Positions 17,020 to 25,909 of a DNA stretch of 64,000 bases are shown piece by piece. The stretch spans positions 248,001 through 312,000 of the forward strand of contig NZ_SETE01000001.1 in the NCBI RefSeq assembly GCF_004152935.1. Direction: 5' to 3'. Position numbers and translations under genes: made by a program. The DNA is from Brumimicrobium glaciale. GTDB taxonomy: Bacteria; Bacteroidota; Bacteroidia; Flavobacteriales_D; Crocinitomicaceae. Each line of letters opens with the position of its first letter. Position 1 is the first letter of the stretch. The notes under the pieces were generated by a model. That model was not told the DNA's origin. It ran no database searches and saw nothing but the letters and a program-made list of their open reading frames with translations.

Positions 17020-18537
17020 TTAAACCTTCCCAAACTTCCTTGAAGCTCTAATAAAATGATAAATAAAATACGCGTTGAATACCCTGAAAAGTACATCTAA
17101 ACCTTGTGCAGCTTTCGATAGGCTTTCATCAACTTTTCTAACAGGATTAACATAATACAAAACTTCTAATATACCATTCCAGATATCTAAAGGTTTATAG
17201 CTCAAAGTTGGTTGGTCAATTGTAAAATAAAATATACTAGTCGTAAGGGTTATCCACAGTAAAGGCAGAAACCAATTTTGACCAAAGTCCGAAATTATTC
17301 TATTCAGGAAAACAAGAAAACGGTCATACCATGGTATTCCACCTTCAATGCGTATCAACTTCCAATACAATTTCATTTCATTGCGATAAAAAGTCAATCC
17401 TTCTATCGGATTATGATTTGAAATAGAAGCCGCTTTTAGCTGACGATATGTTTCTATTTGATATTTGAGTTCACTTATATTTATATTATCGAAATCTTTG
17501 TTAGATTTTTTTAACCATTTTTTTCTTAGACCATAGAAAAGAGGAATTTTTTCACCTAAAAAACTATTCTTCAATCGCTTGTCATTTTGCCAAAAAACAT
17601 TTGCCATTTTTAACTCACTCACATCTGAACGTATTATTTCAGGTGGGTTAATGAATTTTACCTGATTCCAATAAAAATTAGAAATAGTACAATCATAGAT
17701 GCTTGTATCCTTAATGGTTGTCTCATTAAATCGAACACTTCCATTTGACATATTTAAACCAGCGAAGACTAAATTCTCTATTTCTAAATCTTCTAGCGTT
17801 AGTAAACCTTTGAAATTAGTGTCTTGGAACTTTATTTCACCTATTTTCGCTGGTTTGTTTGTGTAGCCTTTTCCAGTAAGGTTACTTATTTCTATACTTG
17901 TAAAATCGCTAGCAGATATACTGATTTTATTAAAATCGCCAGAGATAAAGGCTGTTTGAATTTCTGATATTATAAGAGAGTTAATAATATCTTTAGCTTC
18001 TATTATAATTCTTGTAATTTTTGGTGAATTTATAATAAAACGGTTACAGATCTTTCCTTCGTCATTTATTATTTCAGCATGATCACATTCTATGTCATAT
18101 AATGATAAATGATTTCTTACTGAGCAGTTGTTGATTTGTAAATCACTTGAAACGATATTTTTTAGTTTACAAATTTCAATTTCATTTTCATCTAATTCTA
18201 AGATTCTTATTTTGAAGTCAATTAATATAAGCTGAAATTTAGGATAGAAAGTGCAATTACTAATCAGGAAATATAAATTTATTGCAGAAATATTTTTGAA
18301 AATCACATCGTTTAAAAAGACGCACTCTTCAAATTCAATACTTTGTAAATGATCAGAACTAAAATTGATAAAATTAAATTTACCATTGAAGGTTACATTT
18401 TTAAAAACTAATCGTCTTTGCCTTTTAAAGGTGTGTTTTGTTAAACTGAAATCAAGAATAATATCTTCATTGAATTTTTTATCAACTATTTCCCCAGACC
18501 AATCAAGGTCTATGAATATTTCATCTTTCTCTTGCAT
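17020..18537 (-). CDS. Pentapeptide-like repeat protein with C-terminal membrane segments
   Basis: The first 330 or so residues are short repeated strands with regular F/L/I and N/D positions (LVFKNVTFNGKFNFINF, LVFAGLNMSNGSVRFNETT), as in degenerate pentapeptide-repeat right-handed helices. The C-terminal part has a helix-rich linker (KYQIETYRQLKAASIS) and two hydrophobic segments (FLPLLWITLTTSIFYFTI and near VFNAYFIYHFI), ending in a basic tail, so it is likely an inner-membrane protein. Its ATG shares one base with the hsdS stop (TAATG), giving translational coupling to the R-M genes. The role is unknown; a membrane effector or an R-M accessory is inference. Confidence 0.6.
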   Translation of the reverse strand: MQEKDEIFIDLDWSGEIVDKKFNEDIILDFSLTKHTFKRQRRLVFKNVTFNGKFNFINFSSDHLQSIEFEECVFLNDVIFKNISAINLYFLISNCTFYPKFQLILIDFKIRILELDENEIEICKLKNIVSSDLQINNCSVRNHLSLYDIECDHAEIINDEGKICNRFIINSPKITRIIIEAKDIINSLIISEIQTAFISGDFNKISISASDFTSIEISNLTGKGYTNKPAKIGEIKFQDTNFKGLLTLEDLEIENLVFAGLNMSNGSVRFNETTIKDTSIYDCTISNFYWNQVKFINPPEIIRSDVSELKMANVFWQNDKRLKNSFLGEKIPLFYGLRKKWLKKSNKDFDNINISELKYQIETYRQLKAASISNHNPIEGLTFYRNEMKLYWKLIRIEGGIPWYDRFLVFLNRIISDFGQNWFLPLLWITLTTSIFYFTIDQPTLSYKPLDIWNGILEVLYYVNPVRKVDESLSKAAQGLDVLFRVFNAYFIYHFIRASRKFGKV

Positions 18538-19655
18538 TAGTTTATCTCCCCTTTAAACGCCCGTCCTAACAAACTATTAAACAATTCCTCTGCTTTTACC
18601 AAGCTCTCTTGTGCTTGGGCTTTTTGTACTTCTATTTTTTGAATTCGGTCTGCAAATTGGTTTTGGAGGCCAAAGGGAGCGTAAACAACATCTAACTTGT
18701 TTAAAGTACCAACATTAAGACCTGGTTGAGCGGCTCCAGTTGCATGTTTATTCAAATTCAGTAGGTCAAGTAAATAGTAAAGCCAGAGTGTGTTGTATTC
18801 CATTTTTTGGGAACATACTATTGCGTGTTCAGTTGCATGGAACTTACCATTTACTGTCTTTACATTACCACATAGAGCGCCTTGTCTTCCGATTAAAACA
18901 AAGTTACCATCATGAGTATAGGATTGAACGAAACCTCTTAAACCATTGCCTCCATAACATGGATATAGGTCTACACTTTTTATTGAATTAATTTCTGAAG
19001 CGCTAACAAAGTTTCCAGCTTTTAAATGTGTTATCAATCCTAGTTCTTTCTTCTCCCAACCCTTCGGATTCACCACCGGATCCCCAAACATATCCAAAAA
19101 TAAACTTTGCGACAATTCATCGTATTTCTTAATGAGTGCTTTGGTTTTTTGGCGGTAAGCATCTGCTGCATCAAGTATAGCGGCTATCTTTTTTTGTGTT
19201 GGGAGAGGAGGGAGAGGGATTTTTGATTCTTTGATAATTCTATCTGAAACAGCAGGGTAACTAGCACCACTGGCTTTATTTATCATATCTTCAACAAAAG
19301 CAGGTGTTAAAGTCCAGAAATATAAATATCTGAAATAACAATTCTCTTTACATCTTAATACACTATAACCTGTGGATGCTGTGGCGTTATCATAATCTTC
19401 TTCGATTATAGCAACCCCGTTCAAATTAGGTCTAACCGTAGAGACTAATATGTCATTTTGCTTAACTAATTGTCTTGCTCGGCTAGGTGCATCTTCTCCT
19501 TTTATAACTTCAATTTTATCATTGTTTATTTTTTTGAGGTCTTTATCAACTGATGATAAATCGATATATGAAATAAACTGGTTTAAAGCATCCTTGCGTG
19601 GATCCCATTTACTTACTTTTTCAGTAATATTTCCAATCTTTTCTTTCTCCATCAT
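18537..19655 (-). CDS. hsdS: Type I restriction-modification specificity subunit
   Basis: The 372-residue product has two target-recognition half-repeats, each followed by a conserved spacer: the first ends with IPLPPLPTQKKIAAILDAAD and a helical region, the second with NQFADRIQKIEVQKAQAQESL. HsdS reads the bipartite DNA target and docks two HsdM and two HsdR subunits. It overlaps the hsdM stop by four bases (ATGA) and its own stop overlaps the next gene. The target sequence cannot be predicted from the protein. The length is at the short end of normal but both halves are present. Confidence 0.9.
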   Translation of the reverse strand: MMEKEKIGNITEKVSKWDPRKDALNQFISYIDLSSVDKDLKKINNDKIEVIKGEDAPSRARQLVKQNDILVSTVRPNLNGVAIIEEDYDNATASTGYSVLRCKENCYFRYLYFWTLTPAFVEDMINKASGASYPAVSDRIIKESKIPLPPLPTQKKIAAILDAADAYRQKTKALIKKYDELSQSLFLDMFGDPVVNPKGWEKKELGLITHLKAGNFVSASEINSIKSVDLYPCYGGNGLRGFVQSYTHDGNFVLIGRQGALCGNVKTVNGKFHATEHAIVCSQKMEYNTLWLYYLLDLLNLNKHATGAAQPGLNVGTLNKLDVVYAPFGLQNQFADRIQKIEVQKAQAQESLVKAEELFNSLLGRAFKGEIN

Positions 19656-21151
19656 CCCAACAAATTTTCTAATTCCTTCAACGCTTCATTTCTTTCTTCA
19701 TCCAATTGCTTGATATCTGCAATCAATTCTGCTGGTGGAGCGTATTCAATTTCTTCGTACACAATTTCCTTGTAGCGGTTAATAGATAAATCCCAATCGT
19801 TGGCTTTGATTTCTTCGAAAGGAACGAGGAATGATTTGTCGGTACGGCTTCGGCTACGCTCAGTCGCCCCATTGTCTGGGTGCGCCAAGGAATGAAAACG
19901 TGCTACAATGTCGGGGATATCGTTGTTTTTTATTTCTGCGCGTTTATCGTCTAAACTGTAACCATCGGCTTCCATGTCGTAGAACCAAACATTGTCTGTT
20001 CCTCCTGAATTGGTTTTTGTGAAGAATAAAACTGCTGTACTAACTCCTGCATAAGGTTTAAACACTCCGCTTGGCATAGAAATTACCGCATCCAATTTGT
20101 GTCCTTCAATTATTTCCTGACGAATAGCTTTATGTGCATTTGAACTTCCAAACAATACGCCATCAGGTACAATAACCGCTGCTCGTCCACCAGTTTTCAG
20201 CATTCTTAGCATTAAACTCAAAAAGAGGAGTTCAGTTTTCTTGGTTTTGGCTACGCTCAATAAAGAAGGTTCAACACCATCATAATCCAAACTTCCTTTA
20301 AATGGAGGATTGGCTAGAATCAGGGAGTATTTTTCGGAAATTTTATTGGCTTCACTTAATGCATCAACTCCAATTAATTCAGGATTTTCAATTCCGTGTA
20401 ATTGTAGGTTCATTGCACCAATTCGCAACATAGTATTGTCAAATTCTAATCCGTTAAACATTTTTTTATTGAAGTGCTCACGGAACTCTTCATCTATAAA
20501 CCAATCTTCATGATTTTCGTATAAATATTCTCCCGTAGAAACGAGAAATCCAGCAGTTCCACAAGAAGGATCACAAATCACATCGTCTTTTTTCGGTTGA
20601 ACCATGTCCACCATCATACGAATTACGTGGCGCGGAGTTCGGAATTGTCCATTCGTTCCTGCTGAGGCAATTTTAGAAAGTAGGTATTCGTATAAATCTC
20701 CTTTGGTATCACGGTCGTCCATTTTGATTTTATCAATCATTTGAATCACCAAGTCCAACAATTTTGGAGTTGGAATCATAAAAGTTGCCCCTTTCATATA
20801 TTTCGCAAACACACCTGCCTTTTCGCCCAACTCTTTCATGTGATTGAATACAGTTAAAGGTCTATCTTCTGTCGTTTTTGTGAAAAGGTTGAACATAGAT
20901 TCAGGCTCTAAATTCTTGAAATGGTGCCAACGCAGTTCTTTTTCCTGTTTATTGTAAAACAGGGTGCTGAGCGAAGTCGAAGCACCAATCATGTTGGCTT
21001 TCTTTTCTTCTAGCAATTGGCGTTCATCCAAACGACGAATAAACAACAAGTAAGTAAACTGTTCAATAACTGTCATTGGGTTAGATACACCTCCAGTCCA
21101 GAAAGCCTCCCAGATTTTATCAACTTGTGATTTTAATTCTCCTGTGATCAT
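19652..21151 (-). CDS. hsdM: Type I restriction-modification methyltransferase subunit (N6-adenine)
   Basis: The 499-residue protein has the HsdM N-terminal helical domain (KSQVDKIWEAFWTGGVSNPM), SAM-binding motif I VICDPSCGTAGFL (near 191-203) and catalytic motif IV NPPF (281-284), so it should methylate adenine at N6. It is the first gene of the defence operon, with a TATATTTG element about 97 bases upstream. Two segments are encoded by copies of an interspersed repeat found in intergenic DNA of this window: residues 56-64 (GASTSLSTL) and about 428-435 (GATERSRS). Both lie in loops that vary in the family, so activity is probably kept. Confidence 0.93.
   Translation of the reverse strand: MITGELKSQVDKIWEAFWTGGVSNPMTVIEQFTYLLFIRRLDERQLLEEKKANMIGASTSLSTLFYNKQEKELRWHHFKNLEPESMFNLFTKTTEDRPLTVFNHMKELGEKAGVFAKYMKGATFMIPTPKLLDLVIQMIDKIKMDDRDTKGDLYEYLLSKIASAGTNGQFRTPRHVIRMMVDMVQPKKDDVICDPSCGTAGFLVSTGEYLYENHEDWFIDEEFREHFNKKMFNGLEFDNTMLRIGAMNLQLHGIENPELIGVDALSEANKISEKYSLILANPPFKGSLDYDGVEPSLLSVAKTKKTELLFLSLMLRMLKTGGRAAVIVPDGVLFGSSNAHKAIRQEIIEGHKLDAVISMPSGVFKPYAGVSTAVLFFTKTNSGGTDNVWFYDMEADGYSLDDKRAEIKNNDIPDIVARFHSLAHPDNGATERSRSRTDKSFLVPFEEIKANDWDLSINRYKEIVYEEIEYAPPAELIADIKQLDEERNEALKELENLLG
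19845..19869. repeat. Interspersed repeat copy inside hsdM (C-terminal site)
   Basis: GGCTTCGGCTACGCTCAGTC lies in frame in hsdM and matches, with a few differences, the CCTTCGACTTCGCTCAGTCACC element present near 10867 and, inverted, near 22429. It encodes ATERSRS on the hsdM strand. Confidence 0.6.
20963..20986. repeat. Interspersed repeat copy inside hsdM (N-terminal site)
   Basis: The core TGAGCGAAGTCGAAG is flanked by inverted ends GGTGCT / AGCACC and matches the intergenic element near 10867 in reverse. It encodes GASTSLSTL in frame. Confidence 0.65.
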
Positions 21152-21247
21152 AATTAAATGCTAATGTATTATTGTGGTAAAGTGGGTTTGTATTGTTTCA
21201 TCATGCTTCAAGCAGTTGCGATTGATATCCGATATTTATCGGATTCT

Positions 21248-21255
21248 CAAATATA
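21248..21255 (-). promoter_or_regulatory. Candidate -7 element of the hsdM operon
   Basis: TATATTTG on the minus strand, about 97 bases before the hsdM ATG, fits the TAnnTTTG consensus. Confidence 0.45.
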
Positions 21256-21344
21256 GTGATTTATTCGAATTATGTGGACGGTTCAGACCTCAATATGACA
21301 AGCTGCTAATATTGGTATTCGCCAAAATAATTCATCTTTAATAA

Positions 21345-21490
21345 CTCGGAATATTCACGGATTTTTTATTGCATAAATCACAAATATTTTTCAGAATTCA
21401 TTTCCTTTAGACCTTCTTTCTATAATACAATTTAACATTAGCCTGTAAAAAAAACCTTTGGATATCTGAGTCATCCGCGTGCCATTGAAC
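21345..21490. repeat. Interspersed repeat cluster upstream of the UbiA-like gene
   Basis: The 370-base gap between hsdM and the UbiA-like gene contains ATTCACGGATTTTTTATTG and GAGTCATCCGCGTGCCATTG, both members of the CGCGGAT repeat family also seen near 10850, 22370 and 42600. Apart from promoter elements at each end, nothing else is visible. Confidence 0.55.
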
Positions 21491-21503
21491 CAAATTATTC
21501 ACT

Positions 21504-21511
21504 TAATTTTG
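21504..21511 (+). promoter_or_regulatory. -7 element of the UbiA-like gene
   Basis: TAATTTTG ends 10 bases before the ATG at 21522 and fits TAnnTTTG, which implies a 5' leader of only a few bases. Confidence 0.55.
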
Positions 21512-21521
21512 TCTATTAGTT

Positions 21522-22340
21522 ATGAGAGCACTCCAATATCTAATTTACAGCAATATTCTAGTCAGCCTTTCAGCAGGTTCTCTTGCTTATGCTTGTGCTG
21601 TAAAACTAGGAAGCCCTCACTACATCGGAATTGGCTTCACCGTATTCTTTGCAACACTTTTCATTTACAACATTCAACGTATTCTTCGCTTAGGAGAAAT
21701 AAAAGTAAAATCTTCTGATCGTCACCATTGGTTAGAAAAGCACACATTTTTGATTAAAATTCTTGCTGGAATTGGAATAATTGGATCAGTGACCATCTAT
21801 TTTACCGTTTTAGGATGGAATATTGATTTTTGGTTTCTTGCTTTTAGTGCGGTGATTGGAGTGCTTTATGCCATGAAAATTCATCCGAAATCTTTGGCTT
21901 TACGGGATATTCCTTACGCTAAGATTTATTTGATTGCAGCACAATGGGCACTTGTTTCTGTCTATTGGCCATATATGCGAATTGCAGATTCAACAGATTT
22001 CCCAATTGGTTTAGGATTGTCAATTTTCTTCTTTATTCTCGCAGCAACAGTTCCTTTTGATATCCGTGATTTAGTATATGATGGAAAAACTAAATCTACT
22101 ATTCCGCAGATTTTTGGTGTGAAAGGAGCGAAGATTATTGCACTTGTTTTCGCTGGATTAAGTGCGTTGAGTTTATATTTCTTCTTCCCAATAGTCATCC
22201 ATTTGTGGCTGTTCTATCTCTGTTATTTGGTTTTAGGAATTCTAATAGTGGGTAGCCGAACCAAGCGACATGAAATGTATTATTCTGGAATCATTGATGG
22301 ATGGATAATCGTTTATGCTATGGTTGTTTATTTTATTTGA
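21522..22340 (+). CDS. UbiA-family prenyltransferase-like membrane protein
   Basis: The 272-residue protein has eight or so hydrophobic helices and the UbiA layout. An Asp-rich second motif is clear (FDIRDLVYDGKTKSTIPQIFG), while the first motif is degenerate (YNIQRILR in place of NDxxD). UbiA enzymes transfer polyprenyl chains to aromatic or other acceptors in the inner membrane. Because motif I is altered, the enzyme may have a different substrate or reduced activity. No pathway neighbour identifies the substrate. A promoter element lies 10 bases upstream. Confidence 0.65.
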   Translation: MRALQYLIYSNILVSLSAGSLAYACAVKLGSPHYIGIGFTVFFATLFIYNIQRILRLGEIKVKSSDRHHWLEKHTFLIKILAGIGIIGSVTIYFTVLGWNIDFWFLAFSAVIGVLYAMKIHPKSLALRDIPYAKIYLIAAQWALVSVYWPYMRIADSTDFPIGLGLSIFFFILAATVPFDIRDLVYDGKTKSTIPQIFGVKGAKIIALVFAGLSALSLYFFFPIVIHLWLFYLCYLVLGILIVGSRTKRHEMYYSGIIDGWIIVYAMVVYFI

Positions 22341-22367
22341 GGAGACGTAGCGTATGTATGTGCTTTA

Positions 22368-22690
22368 ATGGAAGGCGGATGACGCGGATGCATCGGACAA
22401 GCTAGTCACCGAAGAGTAATCCGTTGACTGCGGTGACTGAGCTTGTCGAAGGCGTCGCAGGCAATGTAGGCAAATGGAAAAACGTTTTGAAAAGAATGAA
22501 AATAAGAGCAAAATAATTAGGTTATATCTTAGAATGCTCAGCAGAACTGCAAGCAACGCTGATTGTCGCGGATTTTTTATTGAATGTTTCCTTTTGTGAA
22601 ACAATTTCTATAACTTTATCAAAGAGTTCGGTTAAAACTTTTCTTTAATCTGTGAAAATCTGCGGTCGAAGATCAGCGTCATCCTTGTTC
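22368..22690. repeat. Large interspersed repeat cluster
   Basis: The 407-base gap after the UbiA-like gene is mostly repeat words: GGCGGATGACGCGGATGCAT, GCGGTGACTGAGCTTGTCGA (inverted copy of the element found in hsdM), GCAGAACTGCAAGCAACGCT, CGCGGATTTTTTATTG and AATCTGTGAAAATCTGCGG. No gene is visible. Confidence 0.6.
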
Positions 22691-22747
22691 CAATTGATAG
22701 CAACTATGTCAATGACATTTAAAGTAACAAAGCAAACTTAAACAAAA

Positions 22748-23188
22748 ATGGAAATTTTAAAATACACTATAATAAAAGATAAGAAGCAATATTTTGATTA
22801 TTGCAATATTCTGGAGAATCTAATAGTTGTTGAAAACAATACTTCCCAAGATGAAATTGAATTGCTGGAATTATTGATAGAGAAATGGGATGAAGAACGC
22901 AACTCTTTTGATGATTTAGATCCAATCGAATTGCTAAAATCTTTAATGAATGATAATAATTTAAAGGCGCAAGATTTAGTCAATATCTTAGATCTTACAA
23001 AAGGAACTATTTCAAAATTACTGAATTATCATAAAGGATTATCCAAAGAAGTGATTAGAAAATTAGCTACTCATTTTAAGGTAAATCAAGAAGCATTTAA
23101 TCGTCCCTATGAATTGAAAAATGACATTAATCGCGATTTTAAAAATGCAAGATTAATGAATATTCGAAAGAAAATGCTAAATACTTAA
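22748..23188 (+). CDS. HigA-like HTH protein, orphan antitoxin candidate
   Basis: The 146-residue product has an acidic helical N-terminus (QDEIELLELLIEKWDEER) and a C-terminal HTH (AQDLVNILDLTKGTISKLLN, then LSKEVIRKLATHFKV), the plan of COG5499/HigA antitoxins in which the partner HigB is encoded just upstream. Here the upstream 400 bases are repeat DNA with no reading frame, and nothing toxin-like follows. It may be the survivor of a lost toxin-antitoxin pair or a stand-alone regulator. Confidence 0.65.
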   Translation: MEILKYTIIKDKKQYFDYCNILENLIVVENNTSQDEIELLELLIEKWDEERNSFDDLDPIELLKSLMNDNNLKAQDLVNILDLTKGTISKLLNYHKGLSKEVIRKLATHFKVNQEAFNRPYELKNDINRDFKNARLMNIRKKMLNT

Positions 23189-23219
23189 TTAATCTAATCC
23201 AGTTTAGTTTATAGAAGTT

Positions 23220-23310
23220 TTTATTTCAATATTTAGATATTCGCTAAAAAGTCTAATGTCTAACATCTTTTAATCTAACATCTTATTGTCTAAAAATTCT
23301 AATAAGTAAG
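23220..23310. repeat. Low-complexity TCTAATGTCTAA-type repeat
   Basis: Degenerate repeats of words such as GTCTAATGTCTAACATC and ATCTAACATC fill this gap between convergent genes. A similar block lies near 31755-31860. Confidence 0.5.
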
Positions 23311-23355
23311 AATTTTCATTCGTAATTAACTCAAGACGCTTTTAGGATAAGAAGT

Positions 23356-24456
23356 CTATTCCCCAATCACCTTCAAAAACCCATAAATAGCCAAATGATC
23401 AGAATATCCACCGTAATAATTTGGCCCGCCATAAGTTCTGTTCGGAGATTTTTCTCCAGCTTTATTGAAATGCATAAACTGGTCATCATTCACCATATAA
23501 GCTGAACTTTCTTTAATGTGTAAACCTTCTTTCGGTGCAACTAAACTTGGCGAAACGATGAATTGATCTAACATTCCCCACTCTCCTCGGTAGTTGTAAC
23601 TTCCTTCGCCATTTTCGTGCATTGGCAACATTAGATTCACGAAGTTAGTAGCATTTGAAGCCAAGCCAGCGCCTAAAGTTTCACGGATAGAATTGTTTGT
23701 TGGGTAATCGTTGAAATCACCCATGATAATGATTTTCGCATCTGCATTTACATTGCGAATAGAATCCGTTTTGTACAATAATGCCTTCGCCGCATTGATT
23801 CTTTTGTATTCACTTTCTTCAGCTCCACCTCTTCGAGACGACCAATGATTAACAAATACATGTAAGTCCAAACTGTCTTTCAATAATCCTTTCACATATA
23901 AAATATCACGTGTTTTGTAATCTGGTTCTCCAGCAATAGATAAATCTATCGCTTCTTCATACATCACCTTAAATCTTTCGTGATCATAAGCAAAAGCAAC
24001 ATCAATTCCTCGAACATCTGGCGCGTCATAATGAACAACTCTGTATTTTGTTTCCGCTAATCTTCCGGTTTTCATTAAGTCCAAAACAACAAAACGATTT
24101 TCAATTTCAGCAAAACCAACAAAAAGCGGATTGTTTTCTGAAGGATGCGTTAAGACTGTGGCTAATTTTTCCAGCTTGTCGTAATATCTTTTAGTGTTCC
24201 ATTGTTTCTCACTTTCAGGTAAGAAATCTTCGTCCTTTGTTTTAGGATCATTAATGGTGTCAAATAAATTCTCCACATTATAAAAGAAAAAAGGCCTATC
24301 CTCAAAAGACTTTAAAAGCTCATAAGGATAGACTGAATCTTCTTTGTCAGCAACTAACTTTCCTTTGTTATCATTTCTTTTTTCGCCGTTTCCACATGAA
24401 GTGAAAAGCGCTAAAGTTAACAAGGTTAAAATCGTATATGTTTTTGTTACTGTCAT
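23356..24456 (-). CDS. Endonuclease/exonuclease/phosphatase-family lipoprotein
   Basis: The 366-residue product has a lipoprotein signal (lipobox FTSC, Cys21) followed by an EEP-fold domain: FFFYNVENLFD near the start, AEIENR for the metal-binding Glu, VNHWSSRRGG, IIMGDFND and a final GGYSDHLAIYG with the catalytic His. This fold cleaves phosphodiester or phosphomonoester bonds, and here it is anchored in the cell envelope. A role in using extracellular nucleic acid or phosphate esters is inference. Genes on both sides are in the same direction, but the 227-base gap upstream and repeats downstream suggest it is transcribed alone. Confidence 0.82.
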   Translation of the reverse strand: MTVTKTYTILTLLTLALFTSCGNGEKRNDNKGKLVADKEDSVYPYELLKSFEDRPFFFYNVENLFDTINDPKTKDEDFLPESEKQWNTKRYYDKLEKLATVLTHPSENNPLFVGFAEIENRFVVLDLMKTGRLAETKYRVVHYDAPDVRGIDVAFAYDHERFKVMYEEAIDLSIAGEPDYKTRDILYVKGLLKDSLDLHVFVNHWSSRRGGAEESEYKRINAAKALLYKTDSIRNVNADAKIIIMGDFNDYPTNNSIRETLGAGLASNATNFVNLMLPMHENGEGSYNYRGEWGMLDQFIVSPSLVAPKEGLHIKESSAYMVNDDQFMHFNKAGEKSPNRTYGGPNYYGGYSDHLAIYGFLKVIGE

Positions 24457-24683
24457 TTTATTTTTTTAATATTTTGTAAGCTTTAACTAGTGCGAAATTT
24501 ACACTAGTTAAAGCTCACAAAATGCTTGGATTGTCTAATTCGATAATCGAAATAATCTGAACTAGAAAGTTCAAGATTAAGGCGCGCTTAATTTTTAAAA
24601 CTGAGTTGACTTTTGTCAATGCGATGCCCTGAGCTTGCCGATGGGACTGTTTTAAAAATTATGTGCAACGCCAATATTGGGCT

Positions 24684-25886
24684 TTATAGACTGATTTTCT
24701 TAGAAATTCCTTTAGGAACTCCATCCTTATGTAGATAAACATTAATCGTTTTCAATTTGAAATAATTCTCAGAAACATAAAGATATCCTTGTGGATAGTT
24801 TCCAGTTCCCCAAGAGTTTTTTACTAAGAAATAACGTGTTCCGTTTGCTTCTGTATACAATCCTGTAATGTGCATTCCGTGATCGTCAGTTGTAGTTTTG
24901 TTGTCATAACCTTCTTGACGCATTTCTGGAGTTACTGTAATTTCTTGAACAGGCGTCATAAACGCATCAGATACTTTTTCTGCACCAGCATCAGAGAAGT
25001 TTGAATTATCTCTTCCTTTTACTTGAATTGTACTTTCATCTTCTGGAACGATTGCTAAACCTTTTCCAAAGTTGAATCCTTTCTCAGAAACATCAGCAGC
25101 CCAAGCCACAGAGTATCCGTTTTTCACAGCATTAACAGTCGCTTCTAACAATTCATCCATTGAAACGTTGTAGCTTTTTCCCCAAGCCCAATTGTCTTGA
25201 ATCATTAATTGAACTTCTTCGTGCATTGGAAAATGAGTGAAAGAAGTCAAAGAAACATAATCATCCATGTTTAACTTTGTCGAAGCAGCAAATGATTTTG
25301 GAGTATATTCTTTTCCTTCGTAAGTGAATTTCGTTGGGTCTTCACCAAAATAAGCATCCAGAATTCCGTTTAATCCGGCTTTCCAAGTATTAGATAATGT
25401 TGCTGTTCCTTTATTGTCTACATAATCAAGAACTCCGCCCATGTATCCATTTAAACCTTTGTAAAGTTGTTGGTGATTGTGTTTGTCAGAACCGTAATTC
25501 AGACCTCCATAAACATCATTTGGAACAATTCCATATCTTTTAAAAACGTAAGGAATGTCGTGAAAAGCACCTCCTTCAGAGAAATTACTTTTTCCATCCA
25601 TTCTAATGAAATTCTCCGCTTTTGCTTCATAAGCTTTTCGAGCGATGTACATTTGAGATAAAATCGGTGGATTCTCAACTCCTTTTCTGATCATTTCTGA
25701 TTCGAAAAATGACAATGCAGAAAAACTCCAGCACGTTCCAGTATATCCTTGTGATAAAACTGGTGTTGCATCTAAATGAGAAACTTCTGTAAATTTATAA
25801 GACGAACCATCAACGTTCGTAATATTTTGGGAATAGCCGAAAAGACCTGTAGATAAAGCTACAAGTACAACAATTATTTTTTTCAT
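24684..25886 (-). CDS. Secreted C1-family cysteine peptidase (bleomycin-hydrolase/aminopeptidase C-like)
   Basis: A signal peptide (MKKIIVVLVALSTGLFGYSQ) precedes a papain-like catalytic domain. The oxyanion Gln and nucleophile Cys are in QGYTGTCWSFSA (near residue 53), and the catalytic His and Asn are in DDHGMHITG and VKNSWG near the C-terminus. The internal insert and the order match C1B aminopeptidase C-like proteins common in Bacteroidetes, but the signal peptide points to a periplasmic or exported enzyme. It probably degrades peptides. It is followed upstream by the HU/SPOR gene 23 bases away, so the two may be cotranscribed. Confidence 0.88.
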   Translation of the reverse strand: MKKIIVVLVALSTGLFGYSQNITNVDGSSYKFTEVSHLDATPVLSQGYTGTCWSFSALSFFESEMIRKGVENPPILSQMYIARKAYEAKAENFIRMDGKSNFSEGGAFHDIPYVFKRYGIVPNDVYGGLNYGSDKHNHQQLYKGLNGYMGGVLDYVDNKGTATLSNTWKAGLNGILDAYFGEDPTKFTYEGKEYTPKSFAASTKLNMDDYVSLTSFTHFPMHEEVQLMIQDNWAWGKSYNVSMDELLEATVNAVKNGYSVAWAADVSEKGFNFGKGLAIVPEDESTIQVKGRDNSNFSDAGAEKVSDAFMTPVQEITVTPEMRQEGYDNKTTTDDHGMHITGLYTEANGTRYFLVKNSWGTGNYPQGYLYVSENYFKLKTINVYLHKDGVPKGISKKISL

Positions 25887-25909
25887 AGAAATATAAATTT
25901 TATGGGGTT

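Noticed and set aside
20246-20262. Third apparent copy of the interspersed element in hsdM (GGCTACGCTCA)
   Set aside because: Only 11 bases match and the encoded SVAKTKKTELLF is conserved in HsdM generally, so chance similarity is more likely.
22365-22604. Minus-strand frame in the repeat cluster after the UbiA-like gene
   Set aside because: The sequence is made of interspersed repeat words shared with other gaps and is not conserved as protein.
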